Below the pieces are notes generated by a model that had not been told where the DNA came from, searched no databases, and worked only from the letters and a program-made list of their open reading frames with translations. This document shows positions 21,791 through 30,964 of a stretch of DNA of 64,000 nt, piece after piece. Source of the DNA: Gemmatimonadota bacterium. GTDB lineage: Bacteria; Gemmatimonadota; Gemmatimonadetes; Gemmatimonadales; GWC2-71-9. A program made the position numbers and the translations under genes. Position 1 is the first letter of the stretch; each line of letters opens with the position of its first letter. The stretch lies in the NCBI GenBank assembly GCA_016713785.1, contig JADJOM010000002.1, forward strand, positions 62,001 through 126,000. The letters are read 5' to 3'.

Positions 21791-24700
21791 TTACCACCCC
21801 GCCTGGATGCCGAAGGACCAGGTGCGGGCCACCGGATAGGCGTAGAAGTCGGTCGCCAGGGAGGCGCTCGCGGTGGAGCCGTTGCTGTTGACTTCGGGGT
21901 TGTAGCCGCTGTAGTCGGTGCTGGTGAAGACGTTCTGGCCGCGGATGTAGAGCCGCGCGTTCGACAGCCGCATGCTGGCGGCCACCGCCTCGGGCAGCTG
22001 GTAGCCCAGGGTCAGGTCCTGCAGGCGGATGTAGGAGCCATCCTCGATCATGCGCGAGGAGATGAGCCGGGCCCCCGAGGTGCCGTCGAAGCTGGCGCGG
22101 GGCTGGTCGGTCTGGTCGCCCGCCTGCTGCCAGCGATCGAGGACGTCGCTGAACTTGTTGTCGTAGTTGTAGCCGCCCTCATCCGAGAAGACCCGCATCC
22201 CGTTGAAGACCTTGTTCCCCTTGCTGAACTGGAAGAAGCCGGTGAGGTCGAACCGGTTCCAGCTGACCGTGGTGGTGAGGCCGCCGGTGTAGTCCGGCCA
22301 GGGGTTGCCGACGAAGGTCTTGTCCTCGGTGGTGATGTCGCCGTCGTTGTTGGTGTCCTTGTAGATCGCGTCGCCCGTGGTCGGGTCCACGCCCAGGAAC
22401 TTGTAGGCGTGGAACTCGCCCAGCGGGTGGCCCACCGCCACGCGGTTCATGTCGTAGTAGCCGGTGGAGAACGGCTGGTCGTTGTAGAGCGCGGTGACCT
22501 GGTTGCGGTTGAACGACAGGTTGATCGTCGTCACCAGCCGCAGGCCGTCGGCCCGGGTGGGCTGCAGCGGCACGGCGGTGAACACCAGCTCCAGGCCGCG
22601 GTTCCGCATGGCGCCGATGTTGTCGGTGAACGAGGTGTAGCCGCTGCTGCCCGGGATGGGGCGGCTGAGCAGCAGGTCGGTGGTGGACTTGTTGTACCAG
22701 TCGGCGGTGAACGCCGCGCGGCCATTCCACAGCTCCAGGTCGAAGCCGAGGTTGGTCTGGGTGGTCTTCTCCCAGCCCAGGGCGTTGTTGCCCAGGTTGC
22801 AGGGATAGTAGCCCGGTTCATCGCCGTAGTTGGCGGTGCAGTAGGTGCTCTGGTAGGGATAGTCGCCGAGGCCCTGGTTGCCGGTGCGGCCCAGGCTGGC
22901 GCGCAGCTTGAGCAGGCTGATGCTCCGGCTGTTGGCCAGGAAGCCCTCGCGGCTCATGATCCACGCCGCCGAGCCGCCGGGGAAGAAGCCGTAGCGGTTG
23001 TCGGGACCGAACACCGACGCGCCGTCGCGCCGGAACGCCAGGCCGAGCAGGTACTTGCCGTCGAGGGTGTAGTTGACGCGGCCCAGGTACGACACCAGCC
23101 CGTTCTCGGCGAAGGTGCCGGAGAACTGGGTGGCGTTGGTGGCGTTGCTGACCTCGTGCAGCTTCTCGTCGGTGAGGATCTCGCCGCGGATGAAGCTGTT
23201 GTCGGTCCGGCTCCGCTCGATGCTGCTGCCGGCGGTCAGGTTGAGCTGGTGCCGGCCGCCCCAGTTGCGGTCATAGTTGAGGAAGGCGTCGAAGACGTAG
23301 CGGCGGCCGTTGGAGTAGCCCCGCTTGGCCACGCCGCCGTACTTGGCGCCGTCCGAGCCGGGCACCAGCGGCGACTGGTACTGCTCCTCGGTCAGGCCGT
23401 AGAGGTCGGCGCCGGCCCGGCCGGTCAGCTGCAGGCCGTGCCCCAGGTCGTACCGCGCCTCGATGTTGGCCAGCACCGTGTTGGTGAGCGCCTTGGTGGT
23501 GTTGTGCGCCGCCAGGTCCATGGTGTTCACGTACGCCATGCCGTCGGCGATGCTGGTGAAGCGGCCGTCCGGCTGCCGCACCGGGAAGTAGGGCTCGTGG
23601 GCGATGGCGTTGCCGACGATGCCCTCGAGGTTGTCGTCGGCCTCGATGCGGTTGTTGCGCTCGCCGGTGATCGCCAGGCCGGTGGTGATGAACAGCCGCG
23701 GCGTGGCCTGGAAGTCGAGGTTGGCGCGGCCGCCGAGGCGGCGGTACGCCGAGGTGATGACCACGCCCTTCTGGTCGAACCAGGAGCCGGACACCCGGTA
23801 GCGGATGCGGTCGGTCCCGCCGGCTGCGGCGATCTCGGCCCCGCTGATCGGGGCGGAGCGGAACACCTCGTCCTGCCAGTCGGTGTTGGCGCCGGTGGCG
23901 GGGAACCAGTCATCGGGGTCGTAGCCGTCGTTGGCCGCGGCCTCGCGCATGTACTCGAGGTACTGGGGCCCGTTGAGCAGGTCGATCTTCTTCAGCACGC
24001 TCTGGCTGCCGTAGTAGCTGCTGAAGGTGACCGTGCCCTTGCCCTCCTGGCCGCGCTTGGTGGTGATGAGCACCACGCCGTTGGACCCGCGCGAGCCGTA
24101 GATCGAGGCCGAGGCGGCGTCCTTGAGCACGTCGATGGAGGCGATGTCCTCGGCGCTCAGGCCGGTGATGGCCCGGATGCCCTGGCCGCCCACGCCGAGC
24201 TGCGAGAGGTCCTCGGAGATGACCGGCACGCCGTCGACCACGTAGAGCGGCTGGTTGTTGGCGGTGATCGAGGCGGTGCCGCGCACCCGCACGCTGATCG
24301 CGTTGCCCGGGTTGCCGGCGTTCTGGATCACCTGCACGCCGGGTGCCCGGCCCGCGAGCGCGGCGTCGGCGCTGGCGTTGGCCTGCCCGTTCACCTCTTC
24401 CGCGCTGACCGTGCTGACCGCGGTGCTGAGGTTGTCACGGGCCACCGTGCCGTAGCCGATGGAGACCATCTCCTCGAGCTCGATGGGCTTGAGCACCAGG
24501 GCAAAGTCCATGGTGGCGTCATCCCCCGCCGCCAGCGCGAGGCGCCGCGCGGCCGGGGCGTAGCCGATCATCTGGACCCGCACGAGCAGGGTACCGGCGG
24601 CCACGTCGGTCAGCTCGTATTCGCCGTTGGCCCGCGTCATCGCCCGCTTGTTGGTGCCGACCACCGAGACCAGCGCGCCTTCCAGCGGCCGCTGGTTCGC

Positions 24701-24811
24701 CGAATCCGTCACCGTGCCCTTGATCGACTGTGCCGCGGCGGGTGCCCAGCCGAGCACCAGCAGCAGCACGCCGCCGAAGAGGGCGTGTGACCAACGTCGC
24801 CAGGACTGCAT
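21791..24811 (-). CDS. SusC/RagA-family TonB-linked outer-membrane transporter
   Basis: A 1006-residue TonB-dependent porin. After a signal peptide (ending APAAAQS) comes a carboxypeptidase-like regulatory domain (GTVTDSANQRPLEGALVSVV). The plug follows, with LNGPQYLEYM further on and the SusC motif PLYVVDGVPV before DIASIDVLKDAASASIYGSR. The rest is the 22-strand barrel. The second ATG is the start: GGAGGTG lies 7 bases before it, inside the frame of an upstream ATG at 24826. Together with SusD it imports an oligomer too large for ordinary porins. The neighbouring cyanophycinase-like peptidase suggests a peptide rather than a glycan. Confidence 0.95.
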   Translation of the reverse strand: MQSWRRWSHALFGGVLLLVLGWAPAAAQSIKGTVTDSANQRPLEGALVSVVGTNKRAMTRANGEYELTDVAAGTLLVRVQMIGYAPAARRLALAAGDDATMDFALVLKPIELEEMVSIGYGTVARDNLSTAVSTVSAEEVNGQANASADAALAGRAPGVQVIQNAGNPGNAISVRVRGTASITANNQPLYVVDGVPVISEDLSQLGVGGQGIRAITGLSAEDIASIDVLKDAASASIYGSRGSNGVVLITTKRGQEGKGTVTFSSYYGSQSVLKKIDLLNGPQYLEYMREAAANDGYDPDDWFPATGANTDWQDEVFRSAPISGAEIAAAGGTDRIRYRVSGSWFDQKGVVITSAYRRLGGRANLDFQATPRLFITTGLAITGERNNRIEADDNLEGIVGNAIAHEPYFPVRQPDGRFTSIADGMAYVNTMDLAAHNTTKALTNTVLANIEARYDLGHGLQLTGRAGADLYGLTEEQYQSPLVPGSDGAKYGGVAKRGYSNGRRYVFDAFLNYDRNWGGRHQLNLTAGSSIERSRTDNSFIRGEILTDEKLHEVSNATNATQFSGTFAENGLVSYLGRVNYTLDGKYLLGLAFRRDGASVFGPDNRYGFFPGGSAAWIMSREGFLANSRSISLLKLRASLGRTGNQGLGDYPYQSTYCTANYGDEPGYYPCNLGNNALGWEKTTQTNLGFDLELWNGRAAFTADWYNKSTTDLLLSRPIPGSSGYTSFTDNIGAMRNRGLELVFTAVPLQPTRADGLRLVTTINLSFNRNQVTALYNDQPFSTGYYDMNRVAVGHPLGEFHAYKFLGVDPTTGDAIYKDTNNDGDITTEDKTFVGNPWPDYTGGLTTTVSWNRFDLTGFFQFSKGNKVFNGMRVFSDEGGYNYDNKFSDVLDRWQQAGDQTDQPRASFDGTSGARLISSRMIEDGSYIRLQDLTLGYQLPEAVAASMRLSNARLYIRGQNVFTSTDYSGYNPEVNSNGSTASASLATDFYAYPVARTWSFGIQAGW

Positions 24812-24834
24812 ACCAAACACCTCCATGAGGGAAT

Positions 24835-25731
24835 TCAGGGACCGTGCGAGCCCGTCACTGCCGCCGCGCCGGGGAGGTGCCCACGCCCCGTTCGCGGGTC
24901 GAAGGTGCTGCCGGGCGGCAGCACGTGAAGCCGGATGTCCGTCCCGCCCAGCGCGCCGTCCGGGGCGCCCCGCCCCGCCCGGCGCGCGTCGTACACCACC
25001 ACGCTGCTCCGCCCCAGCACCCGCCAGCGGCCGTCGGGACCGACCTCCACGGCCGTGCCCTCGTCGATGCCCACCCCGAGGAACCCGGGCCGCTCCAGGA
25101 TCACCGCCAGCAGGCGGTTCTGCCGCTCCCGCCGCAGGAAATGCTGGTCCACGATCGCGGCGGGAAGGAACCCGAGGCCCGGCACCACCTCGATGGTGCG
25201 CCGGGCGATCTCGGGATACTCGTCGCCGTAGTACCCGAGGCTGTCGGGGCGCCGCTGGTTGCCGGTGAGCATGGAATCGCCCATGATCGCCGCCCCCGCG
25301 GAGGTGCCCCCCACCACCGCCCCCGCGCGGTAGCGCCGCTGCATGGCGGCGAGGGCCGGCGTGCCACCGAGCACCGCCACCAGCGGCACCTGGTCGCCGC
25401 CGGTGAACCAGATCCCGGTGATGCCCTCGAGCCGGGCCGCCACGGCGCTGTCGGCCGCCTCCGCCCGGGTCAGGTTGAGGACCACCGCGTCGGCCCCGAA
25501 CTCCCGCAGCTGGACCGCCTTCTCCTCGCCCGTCTCCCGCGGCTCCTCGCTGGCCATCGGCACCACCGCGATGCGGGCCCGGCCGCGCCCCCCGGCCAGC
25601 TCCACGAAGCGGGTGACCAGCGCGTCGGGCTGGCTGCCGCCGCCCACGATCAACAGGTGGCCGCGGGCCTGGCCGGCCAGCGCGGGCGCCGCGGCCGCCG
25701 CCACGAGCAGGAGGAGCGTGGCCGCCTTCAT
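24835..25731 (-). CDS. Exported cyanophycinase-like peptidase (family S51)
   Basis: A 298-residue S51 serine peptidase with a signal peptide (alanine-rich, ending APALAGQARG). The nucleophile elbow is GTSAGA in VVGGTSAGAAIMGDS, and the later LPAAIVDQHFLRRERQNRLL and FLGVGIDEGTAVEVG are typical of CphB/CphE cyanophycinases. Those cleave multi-arginyl-polyaspartate to beta-Asp-Arg dipeptides. Some S51 relatives act on other alpha-aspartyl peptides. It is 23 bp upstream of susC and overlaps the IclR regulator by an ATGA junction, so regulator, peptidase and transporter form one operon. The substrate is inferred. Confidence 0.87.
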   Translation of the reverse strand: MKAATLLLLVAAAAAPALAGQARGHLLIVGGGSQPDALVTRFVELAGGRGRARIAVVPMASEEPRETGEEKAVQLREFGADAVVLNLTRAEAADSAVAARLEGITGIWFTGGDQVPLVAVLGGTPALAAMQRRYRAGAVVGGTSAGAAIMGDSMLTGNQRRPDSLGYYGDEYPEIARRTIEVVPGLGFLPAAIVDQHFLRRERQNRLLAVILERPGFLGVGIDEGTAVEVGPDGRWRVLGRSSVVVYDARRAGRGAPDGALGGTDIRLHVLPPGSTFDPRTGRGHLPGAAAVTGSHGP

Positions 25732-26576
25732 CCGCGCCGCGCTTCCGCTACCGGGACGGGGCGCAGCACGGCGTTGGCGCCAAGCTGCACCGAGATGCGC
25801 CGCGCCGTCTCCACCAGGGCCCGCTGCAGCACCGTGCGGCGGTCCCGGGTGAGCCGCGACGCCTGCGCCCCGAGGCAGATGGCCGCCACCGTGCGGCCGG
25901 TGTGGTTCTCGATCGGCGCCCCGATCGCGGCGTAGCCGAGCTCCAGCTCCTCGATGGCCGTGGCGTACCCCCGGCGCAGCACCTGGGTCAGCTCCTCGCC
26001 CAGCCGCGGCATCGAGACGATGGTGCGCGGCGTGAAGCGCGGCAACCGGCCCCGCGTGGCGGCGAGGAACTGCCGCCAGGCATCGCTCCGCTCCTGCCGC
26101 GCGGCGGCGAGCAGGACCTTGCCGGTGGCGGCCGCGTGCGCCGGCCACCGCGCCCCCACGAACTCCCCCCAGCTGCCCTGCCGCCGGCCCCGCACTTCGT
26201 CGAGCACCAGGATCTCGGTGCCCGCCAGCATCTCGAGGCTCACCGTCTCGCCGGTGGTCCAGGCCAGCCGCTCCAGCTCCGGCCGCGCGATCGACTGGAA
26301 GTCGATGGAGCGCTGCGCCAGCGCGCCCAGCTCGATGGCCCGCGGTCCCAGCCGGTAACTCCCGCCCGGGCGGCTCCGCTGCACCATGCCCTCACGCTCC
26401 AGGACGCCGAGCAGGCGGAGGGTGGTCGGCTTGGTGAGCCCGAGGGTCCGGGACAGGTCGGCGAGGGTCCACTCCCGCCGCGCGTCGCTGAACACCCGGA
26501 GAATGGCGAAGGCCCGCGTCACCGTCTGGGTACCGCCCGGACGCGCGGAGGGGACAGCAATGGAATGGGGTTTCAC
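25728..26576 (-). CDS. IclR-family transcriptional regulator
   Basis: A 282-residue regulator. The N-terminal winged helix reads TQTVTRAFAILRVFSDARRE, then LADLSRTLGLTKPTTLRLLG, then MVQRSRPGGSYRLGPRAIEL. The C-terminal effector domain has HAAATGKVLLAA, RRGYATAIEELELGYAAIGA and IENHTGRTVAAICL. The GTG at 26576 is the last upstream start before the conserved region. A near-palindrome lies across this start. It leads the operon with the S51 peptidase and SusCD, so it probably controls their uptake system and the divergent flavoenzyme. Confidence 0.9.
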   Translation of the reverse strand: MKPHSIAVPSARPGGTQTVTRAFAILRVFSDARREWTLADLSRTLGLTKPTTLRLLGVLEREGMVQRSRPGGSYRLGPRAIELGALAQRSIDFQSIARPELERLAWTTGETVSLEMLAGTEILVLDEVRGRRQGSWGEFVGARWPAHAAATGKVLLAAARQERSDAWRQFLAATRGRLPRFTPRTIVSMPRLGEELTQVLRRGYATAIEELELGYAAIGAPIENHTGRTVAAICLGAQASRLTRDRRTVLQRALVETARRISVQLGANAVLRPVPVAEARRG

Positions 26577-26584
26577 TATGTGGA
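26572..26584. promoter_or_regulatory. TTCAC-TAT-GTGGA near-palindrome, candidate IclR operator
   Basis: Nine of ten arm positions are symmetric. The site overlaps the predicted IclR start and lies ~100 bp before the divergent oxidase gene. IclR-type regulators often bind short inverted repeats of this size and autoregulate. If real, the IclR protein may start a few codons later than annotated. Confidence 0.4.
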
Positions 26585-26684
26585 CTAAGGTTCGCTCCAA
26601 TCGGCGGGGCGTCAAGACCCTGTTCCGGCCTGTGACGGGTACCCTCTGGCGCGGGCGGCCGGCGACCACCACCTTCCCCGCCCC

Positions 26685-27851
26685 ATGCGCACCGACTACG
26701 ACTACATCGCCCTCGGCCTCGGCGGCCTCGGCAGCAGCGCCGCCTACTGGCTGGCCCGCGGCGCCGGCCGCGACGTGCTGGGGCTGGAGCAGTTCGAGCT
26801 GGGCCACGTGCGGGGCGAGTCGCAGGACCACTCCCGCATCATCCGCCTCTCCTATCACACCCCCGCCTACGTCCGCCTGGCCCGGCGCGCCTACGAGTCG
26901 TGGGCGCTGCTCGAGGCCGACGCCCGGGAGGCCTGCATCCTCAAGTGCGGCGGGCTCGACCTCGCCCCACGCGAGAGCCGCATCCCGCTCGACCCCTACC
27001 TCGCCAGCCTGACCGCGGAGCAGGTGGCGTTCGAGCATCTCGACGCCCCGGAGATCCGGCGCCGGTTCCCCCAGTTTGCCATCACCGATGACTGCCACGG
27101 CATCTTCCAGGAGGATGGCGGGATCGCCATGGCGGCCCGGGCCAACGCCGCCCACCAGCGCATGGCCCGGGAGCATGGCGCCACGCTGCGGGACGGCGCC
27201 CCGGTCACGTCGGTGCGGAGCGTGGGCGGCGAGGTGGAGGTGGTGGCCGGCGACGTGGCGTACCGCTGCCGCAAGCTGGTGGTCGCCGCGGGCCCCTGGA
27301 GCAACGCCGTCCTCGGCATGCTGGGGCAGCCCCTGCCGCTCGAGGTCACCCAGGAACAGGTGACCTACTACGCCACCCCGCACCTGCGGGAGTTCCAGCC
27401 GGGGCGCTTCCCGGTGTGGATCTGGATGGACGATCCCTGCTACTACGGCTTCCCGGTCTTCGGCGAGGCCGCCACCAAGATCGCGCAGGACGCCGGCGGG
27501 CGGCCCACCACCGCGGACACCCGCAGCTTCGAGCCCGACCCGGAGAACTTCGCCCGGGTCCACGCCTGGGCCGAGCGGCACCTGCCCCGCGCGCTGGGGC
27601 CGGTGCTCTACACCAAGACCTGCCTGTACACCCTGACCCCCGACCGGGACTTCGTGATCGACCGGGTCCCGGAGCACGACAACATCGTGGTGGCCATCGG
27701 GGCGGGGCACGCGTTCAAGTTCGCCTCGGTGATCGGCCGGATCCTCAGCGAGCTGGCGCTGGCCGGCACCACCCCGTCGGACCTCGGGGCCTTCGGGTTC
27801 TCCCGTCCGATCCTGCAGGAGCGCAACCCGAGACGCAATTACATGCAGTAG
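26685..27851 (+). CDS. solA: Monomeric sarcosine oxidase / N-methyltryptophan oxidase-like flavoenzyme
   Basis: A 388-residue FAD oxidase. The dinucleotide motif is LGLGGLGSSAAYWLARGAGR, followed by the SRIIRLSYHTPAYVRLARRA block of the MSOX/SolA group. C313 in KTCLYTLTPDRDFVID corresponds to the cysteine that holds FAD covalently (C315 in monomeric sarcosine oxidase), and the length matches. The reaction is oxidative demethylation of sarcosine or another N-methyl amino acid, making H2O2. It is divergent from the iclR-peptidase-SusCD operon. The betaine-type Rieske oxygenase at 17.8 kb could supply sarcosine, but the two are not linked in an operon. Confidence 0.87.
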   Translation: MRTDYDYIALGLGGLGSSAAYWLARGAGRDVLGLEQFELGHVRGESQDHSRIIRLSYHTPAYVRLARRAYESWALLEADAREACILKCGGLDLAPRESRIPLDPYLASLTAEQVAFEHLDAPEIRRRFPQFAITDDCHGIFQEDGGIAMAARANAAHQRMAREHGATLRDGAPVTSVRSVGGEVEVVAGDVAYRCRKLVVAAGPWSNAVLGMLGQPLPLEVTQEQVTYYATPHLREFQPGRFPVWIWMDDPCYYGFPVFGEAATKIAQDAGGRPTTADTRSFEPDPENFARVHAWAERHLPRALGPVLYTKTCLYTLTPDRDFVIDRVPEHDNIVVAIGAGHAFKFASVIGRILSELALAGTTPSDLGAFGFSRPILQERNPRRNYMQ

Positions 27852-27975
27852 CATATCCGGCTCCCGTGCGGCGCTTTGTGCCGGGTGCCCGAAAGCTGGA
27901 TCCTAGCGGGAGGCGGCGGACGCCTTACTATAGTTGAAGCACCACGCCCCCTCTCGCAGTCCCGCGGACCCCCTC

Positions 27976-29538
27976 ATGCATCCAGACCCGACCCGCACCA
28001 CCGACCAGCGACTCCGCGCCGCCGTCGAGTCGTCGCCGAGCGGCATCCTGATGAGCGATGCCGAGGGCCAGATCGTGCTGGTCAACCGCGAGATCGAGCG
28101 GCTGTTCGGGTACGTGCGGGAGGAGCTGCTCGGGAAGCCGGTGGAGCTGCTGGTGCCCGCGCGGTTCCATGGGCATCACGCCCAGGACCGGCGCGACTTC
28201 ACCACCAGCCCCAAGGTGCGGGCGATGGGCGCGGGGCGGGAGCTGCATGGGCGGCGCAAGGACGGCACCGAGGTGCCGCTCGAGGTGGGACTCACCCCGG
28301 TGATCACCGAGGAGGGGCTGTTCGTCCTGGCGTCGGTGGTGGACATCAGCGCGCGGGTCGAGGCGGAGCGCAACCGGCGGGAGCTCGAGGAGCAGCTGCG
28401 CCAGTCGCAGAAGCTCGAGGCGGTCGGCACGCTGGCCGGGGGCATCGCGCACGACTTCCGCAACATCCTCAACGGCATCATCGGCTACGCCGAGCTGCTG
28501 GCCAAGCCGCTGCACGGACGGCAGGAGGCGGCGGACCTGGCCCAGCTGCGCACCTACGCCGACCGCGGGCGCCAGCTGGTGGACCGGATCCTCACCTTCA
28601 GCCGCCGCTCCGAGTCGGTGCGGCAGCCGGTCCGGCTGAAGGCGTCGATCGACGAGGTCACCGGCCTGCTCCGCTCCACGCTGCCCAGCACCATCGACAT
28701 CCGGCTCGACGTGCGCGCCGACGCGCCGCCGGTCATGGCTGACCCGACCTCGGTGCACCAGGTGCTCATGAACCTGTGCACCAACGCCGCCCACGCCATG
28801 GTCGAGGGCGGGATGCTCAGCATCGCGGTGGAGCCGCTCTACGTCCGCGACAGCATGGCGCGGGCCAACCCCGACCTGCACGAGGGTCCGTACGCCCTCC
28901 TGACGGTCCGCGACACCGGCTGCGGCATCGACCCCGCCGTGGTCTCCCGGGTGTTCGACCCGTTCTTCACCACCAAGCCGGCCGGCTCCGGCACCGGGCT
29001 CGGCCTGGCCATGGTGCACGGCATCATGAAGAGCCACGACGGCGCGGTGCGGCTGGCCAGCACCCTGCACGAAGGCACCGAGGTCCGCTGCTACTTCCCC
29101 GCCGTCGAGGCGGTGCTGACGGAGCCGGTGGCGGCCGACCCCGAGGCCGCGATGGGAGGCGGTGAGCGCATCCTGTTCGTGGACGATGAGCCGCCGCTGG
29201 CCCGCCTGGGTCAGCGCCGCCTCGAGGGCCTGGGCTACACCGTGACCGTGGCCATCTCGGGTGGGCAGGCGCTGGCGCTGTTCCGCGCCGATCCCTACAG
29301 CTTTGACCTGGTGATCACCGACTTCACCATGCCCGACCGCAGCGGGCTCGAACTGGCGGCCGAACTCGCGCGCACCCGCCCCGGCCTCCCGGTGGTGCTC
29401 ACCACCGGGCACGTCGAGGAGTTCTCCCCCGAGGCCCTCCAGGCCGTCGGCGTGCGCGAGGTGCTGATGAAGCCCGTGCTGCTCACCGAGCTGGCCCGGG
29501 CCATCAGCGGCGCGCTCCGCCCCACCACGGCCAGCTAG
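27976..29538 (+). CDS. PAS hybrid sensor histidine kinase with receiver domain
   Basis: A 520-residue cytoplasmic hybrid kinase without transmembrane segments. Order: PAS domain (ESSPSGILMSDAEGQIVLVN, then EIERLFGYVREELLGKPVE); HisKA with the phosphoacceptor in AGGIAHDFRNILNGIIGYAE; and an HATPase with NLCTNAAHAM, DTGCGIDPAVVSRVFDPFF and GTGLGLAMVHG. A C-terminal receiver follows (ILFVDDEPPLARL, phosphoacceptor aspartate in DLVITDFTMPDRSG, lysine in VLMKPVLL). An upstream TTG at 27934 keeps the frame open, but ATG at 27976 is preferred. TACTAT at 27926 could be its -10. No output regulator is adjacent. Confidence 0.92.
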   Translation: MHPDPTRTTDQRLRAAVESSPSGILMSDAEGQIVLVNREIERLFGYVREELLGKPVELLVPARFHGHHAQDRRDFTTSPKVRAMGAGRELHGRRKDGTEVPLEVGLTPVITEEGLFVLASVVDISARVEAERNRRELEEQLRQSQKLEAVGTLAGGIAHDFRNILNGIIGYAELLAKPLHGRQEAADLAQLRTYADRGRQLVDRILTFSRRSESVRQPVRLKASIDEVTGLLRSTLPSTIDIRLDVRADAPPVMADPTSVHQVLMNLCTNAAHAMVEGGMLSIAVEPLYVRDSMARANPDLHEGPYALLTVRDTGCGIDPAVVSRVFDPFFTTKPAGSGTGLGLAMVHGIMKSHDGAVRLASTLHEGTEVRCYFPAVEAVLTEPVAADPEAAMGGGERILFVDDEPPLARLGQRRLEGLGYTVTVAISGGQALALFRADPYSFDLVITDFTMPDRSGLELAAELARTRPGLPVVLTTGHVEEFSPEALQAVGVREVLMKPVLLTELARAISGALRPTTAS

Positions 29539-29638
29539 CCGGGCGGCCGGCGCGGGGTAGATTGGGGGCACCCCTCACCGCAGAGCCCCTCGCCTGACAG
29601 GTCCCCACCATCCCGGCCGCTCCGGCGTCCGCTGGGAG

Positions 29639-30880
29639 ATGATCGGCCTCGCCTGCGTGGCGAGCTTCATCGCCTACATCCTCCGCATCAACATGTCGGT
29701 CGCCGGCGAGGCGCTGGCCGCCGACCTGCGCTTCTCCCGGGTGCAGCTCGGGCTGGTCCTCGGGGCCTTCGCCTGGGGCTACGCCCTGTTCCAGTTCCCC
29801 GGCGGGCTGCTCGGCGACCGCTTCGGCGCCCGGCGCGCCCTCACCGTGGTGGTCGTGGCGTGGGGGCTCTGCAACCTCCTGCCCGGCGTCCTCCCCGGCA
29901 CGGCGGTCCTGCCGCCGCTGGCCCTGGTGGGGTTGCTGGCGGTGCTCCGCTTCCTGATGGGCGCGGCCCAGGCCCCGCTCTTCCCGATCATCGGGGGGGC
30001 CACCATCCGGCTCTGGTTCCCGGTCTCCGCCTGGGGGCTCCCCAACGCGGTGACCAACGCGGGGGCGGCCTTCGGCTCGGCCGCCGCCGGCCCCCTCATC
30101 GGCTGGCTGGTGGTGACGCTCGGGTGGCGGCAGTCGTTCGTGCTCACGGCGCCGATGGCCTTCCTCTTTGCCGCCCTCTGGTGGTGGTACTATCGCGATC
30201 ACCCCGCGGAGCACCGTCGCGTCTCCACCGCGGAAGCGGCGTACATCGCGGGGGAACGGGCGGCCGGCGACGCGGCGCCCCCCCGCCCTGGTGCCTGGCG
30301 GGCGCTGCTCCGGAACCGCAACCTGCGGCTGCTCACGCTGAGCTACTTCTGCAGCAACTACCTGTTCTACTTCTTCTTCAACTGGCTGGTGATCTACCTG
30401 GTGGAGGAGCGCCGGTTCACCCTGCTGCAGGGGGGGTGGTACGCTGCGGCACCGTGGCTGGTCGGGGCCTTCGGCGCGCTGGCCGGGGGCTTCGTCACCG
30501 ACCGGCTGTCGCGGCGGCGGGGGCTCACCTTCGGCTGTCGCTGGCCGGCGCTGGTGAGCCTGCTGTGCGCGGGGGCGCTGATCTTCGCCGTGGCCCGCGC
30601 CGAGGCGCCCCTGGTGGCGGTGGCGCTGCTGTCGGCCTGCCTCGGGTTCCAGCAGGCCACCGACCCGGTGTATTGGGCGGCCACGGTGGCGGTGGCGGGG
30701 CGCGACTCCGCCGGCGCCTGCGGGGTGCTCAACACCGCGGGCAACGTGGTGGGCGGGATCGGCGCCCTGCTGGTGCCGGTCACGGTGGATGCCTTCGGCT
30801 GGCCGGTGGCACTGGCCACGACGGCCGGCTTCGCGGTGGCCGGCGCCCTGTTATGGCTCGCAGTGGAGATCGACGGCTAG
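29639..30880 (+). CDS. MFS transporter, anion:cation symporter-like
   Basis: A 413-residue, 12-helix major facilitator. The signature loop 2-3 is GGLLGDRFGARRALTVVVVA, and the first helix (ACVASFIAYILRINMSVAGE) resembles the ACS family (hexuronate, glucarate, phthalate and sialic-acid carriers), where R-x-N-x-S is typical. The second half begins NLRLLTLSYFCSNYLFYFFF. It may import an organic acid; the substrate is not visible. TAGATT at 29558 is a plausible -10 hexamer. It stands alone between a kinase and a serine hydrolase. Confidence 0.87.
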   Translation: MIGLACVASFIAYILRINMSVAGEALAADLRFSRVQLGLVLGAFAWGYALFQFPGGLLGDRFGARRALTVVVVAWGLCNLLPGVLPGTAVLPPLALVGLLAVLRFLMGAAQAPLFPIIGGATIRLWFPVSAWGLPNAVTNAGAAFGSAAAGPLIGWLVVTLGWRQSFVLTAPMAFLFAALWWWYYRDHPAEHRRVSTAEAAYIAGERAAGDAAPPRPGAWRALLRNRNLRLLTLSYFCSNYLFYFFFNWLVIYLVEERRFTLLQGGWYAAAPWLVGAFGALAGGFVTDRLSRRRGLTFGCRWPALVSLLCAGALIFAVARAEAPLVAVALLSACLGFQQATDPVYWAATVAVAGRDSAGACGVLNTAGNVVGGIGALLVPVTVDAFGWPVALATTAGFAVAGALLWLAVEIDG

Positions 30881-30964
30881 GGGCGTCGGTCGCTGGACGC
30901 TCCGCCGCGCCGGCGGTACGTTCCCGGCGTCCCCCGCCGTCACCCAACCTCACCGGATCCGACC

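Noticed and set aside
22409..24790. 793-codon open frame on the plus strand
   Set aside because: It lies wholly opposite susC and has no recognisable motif; long antisense frames are expected at this GC content.
24835..26148. Single fused regulator-peptidase protein
   Set aside because: The frames of IclR and the S51 peptidase differ and meet in an ATGA overlap; each has its own start and a signal peptide begins the peptidase.
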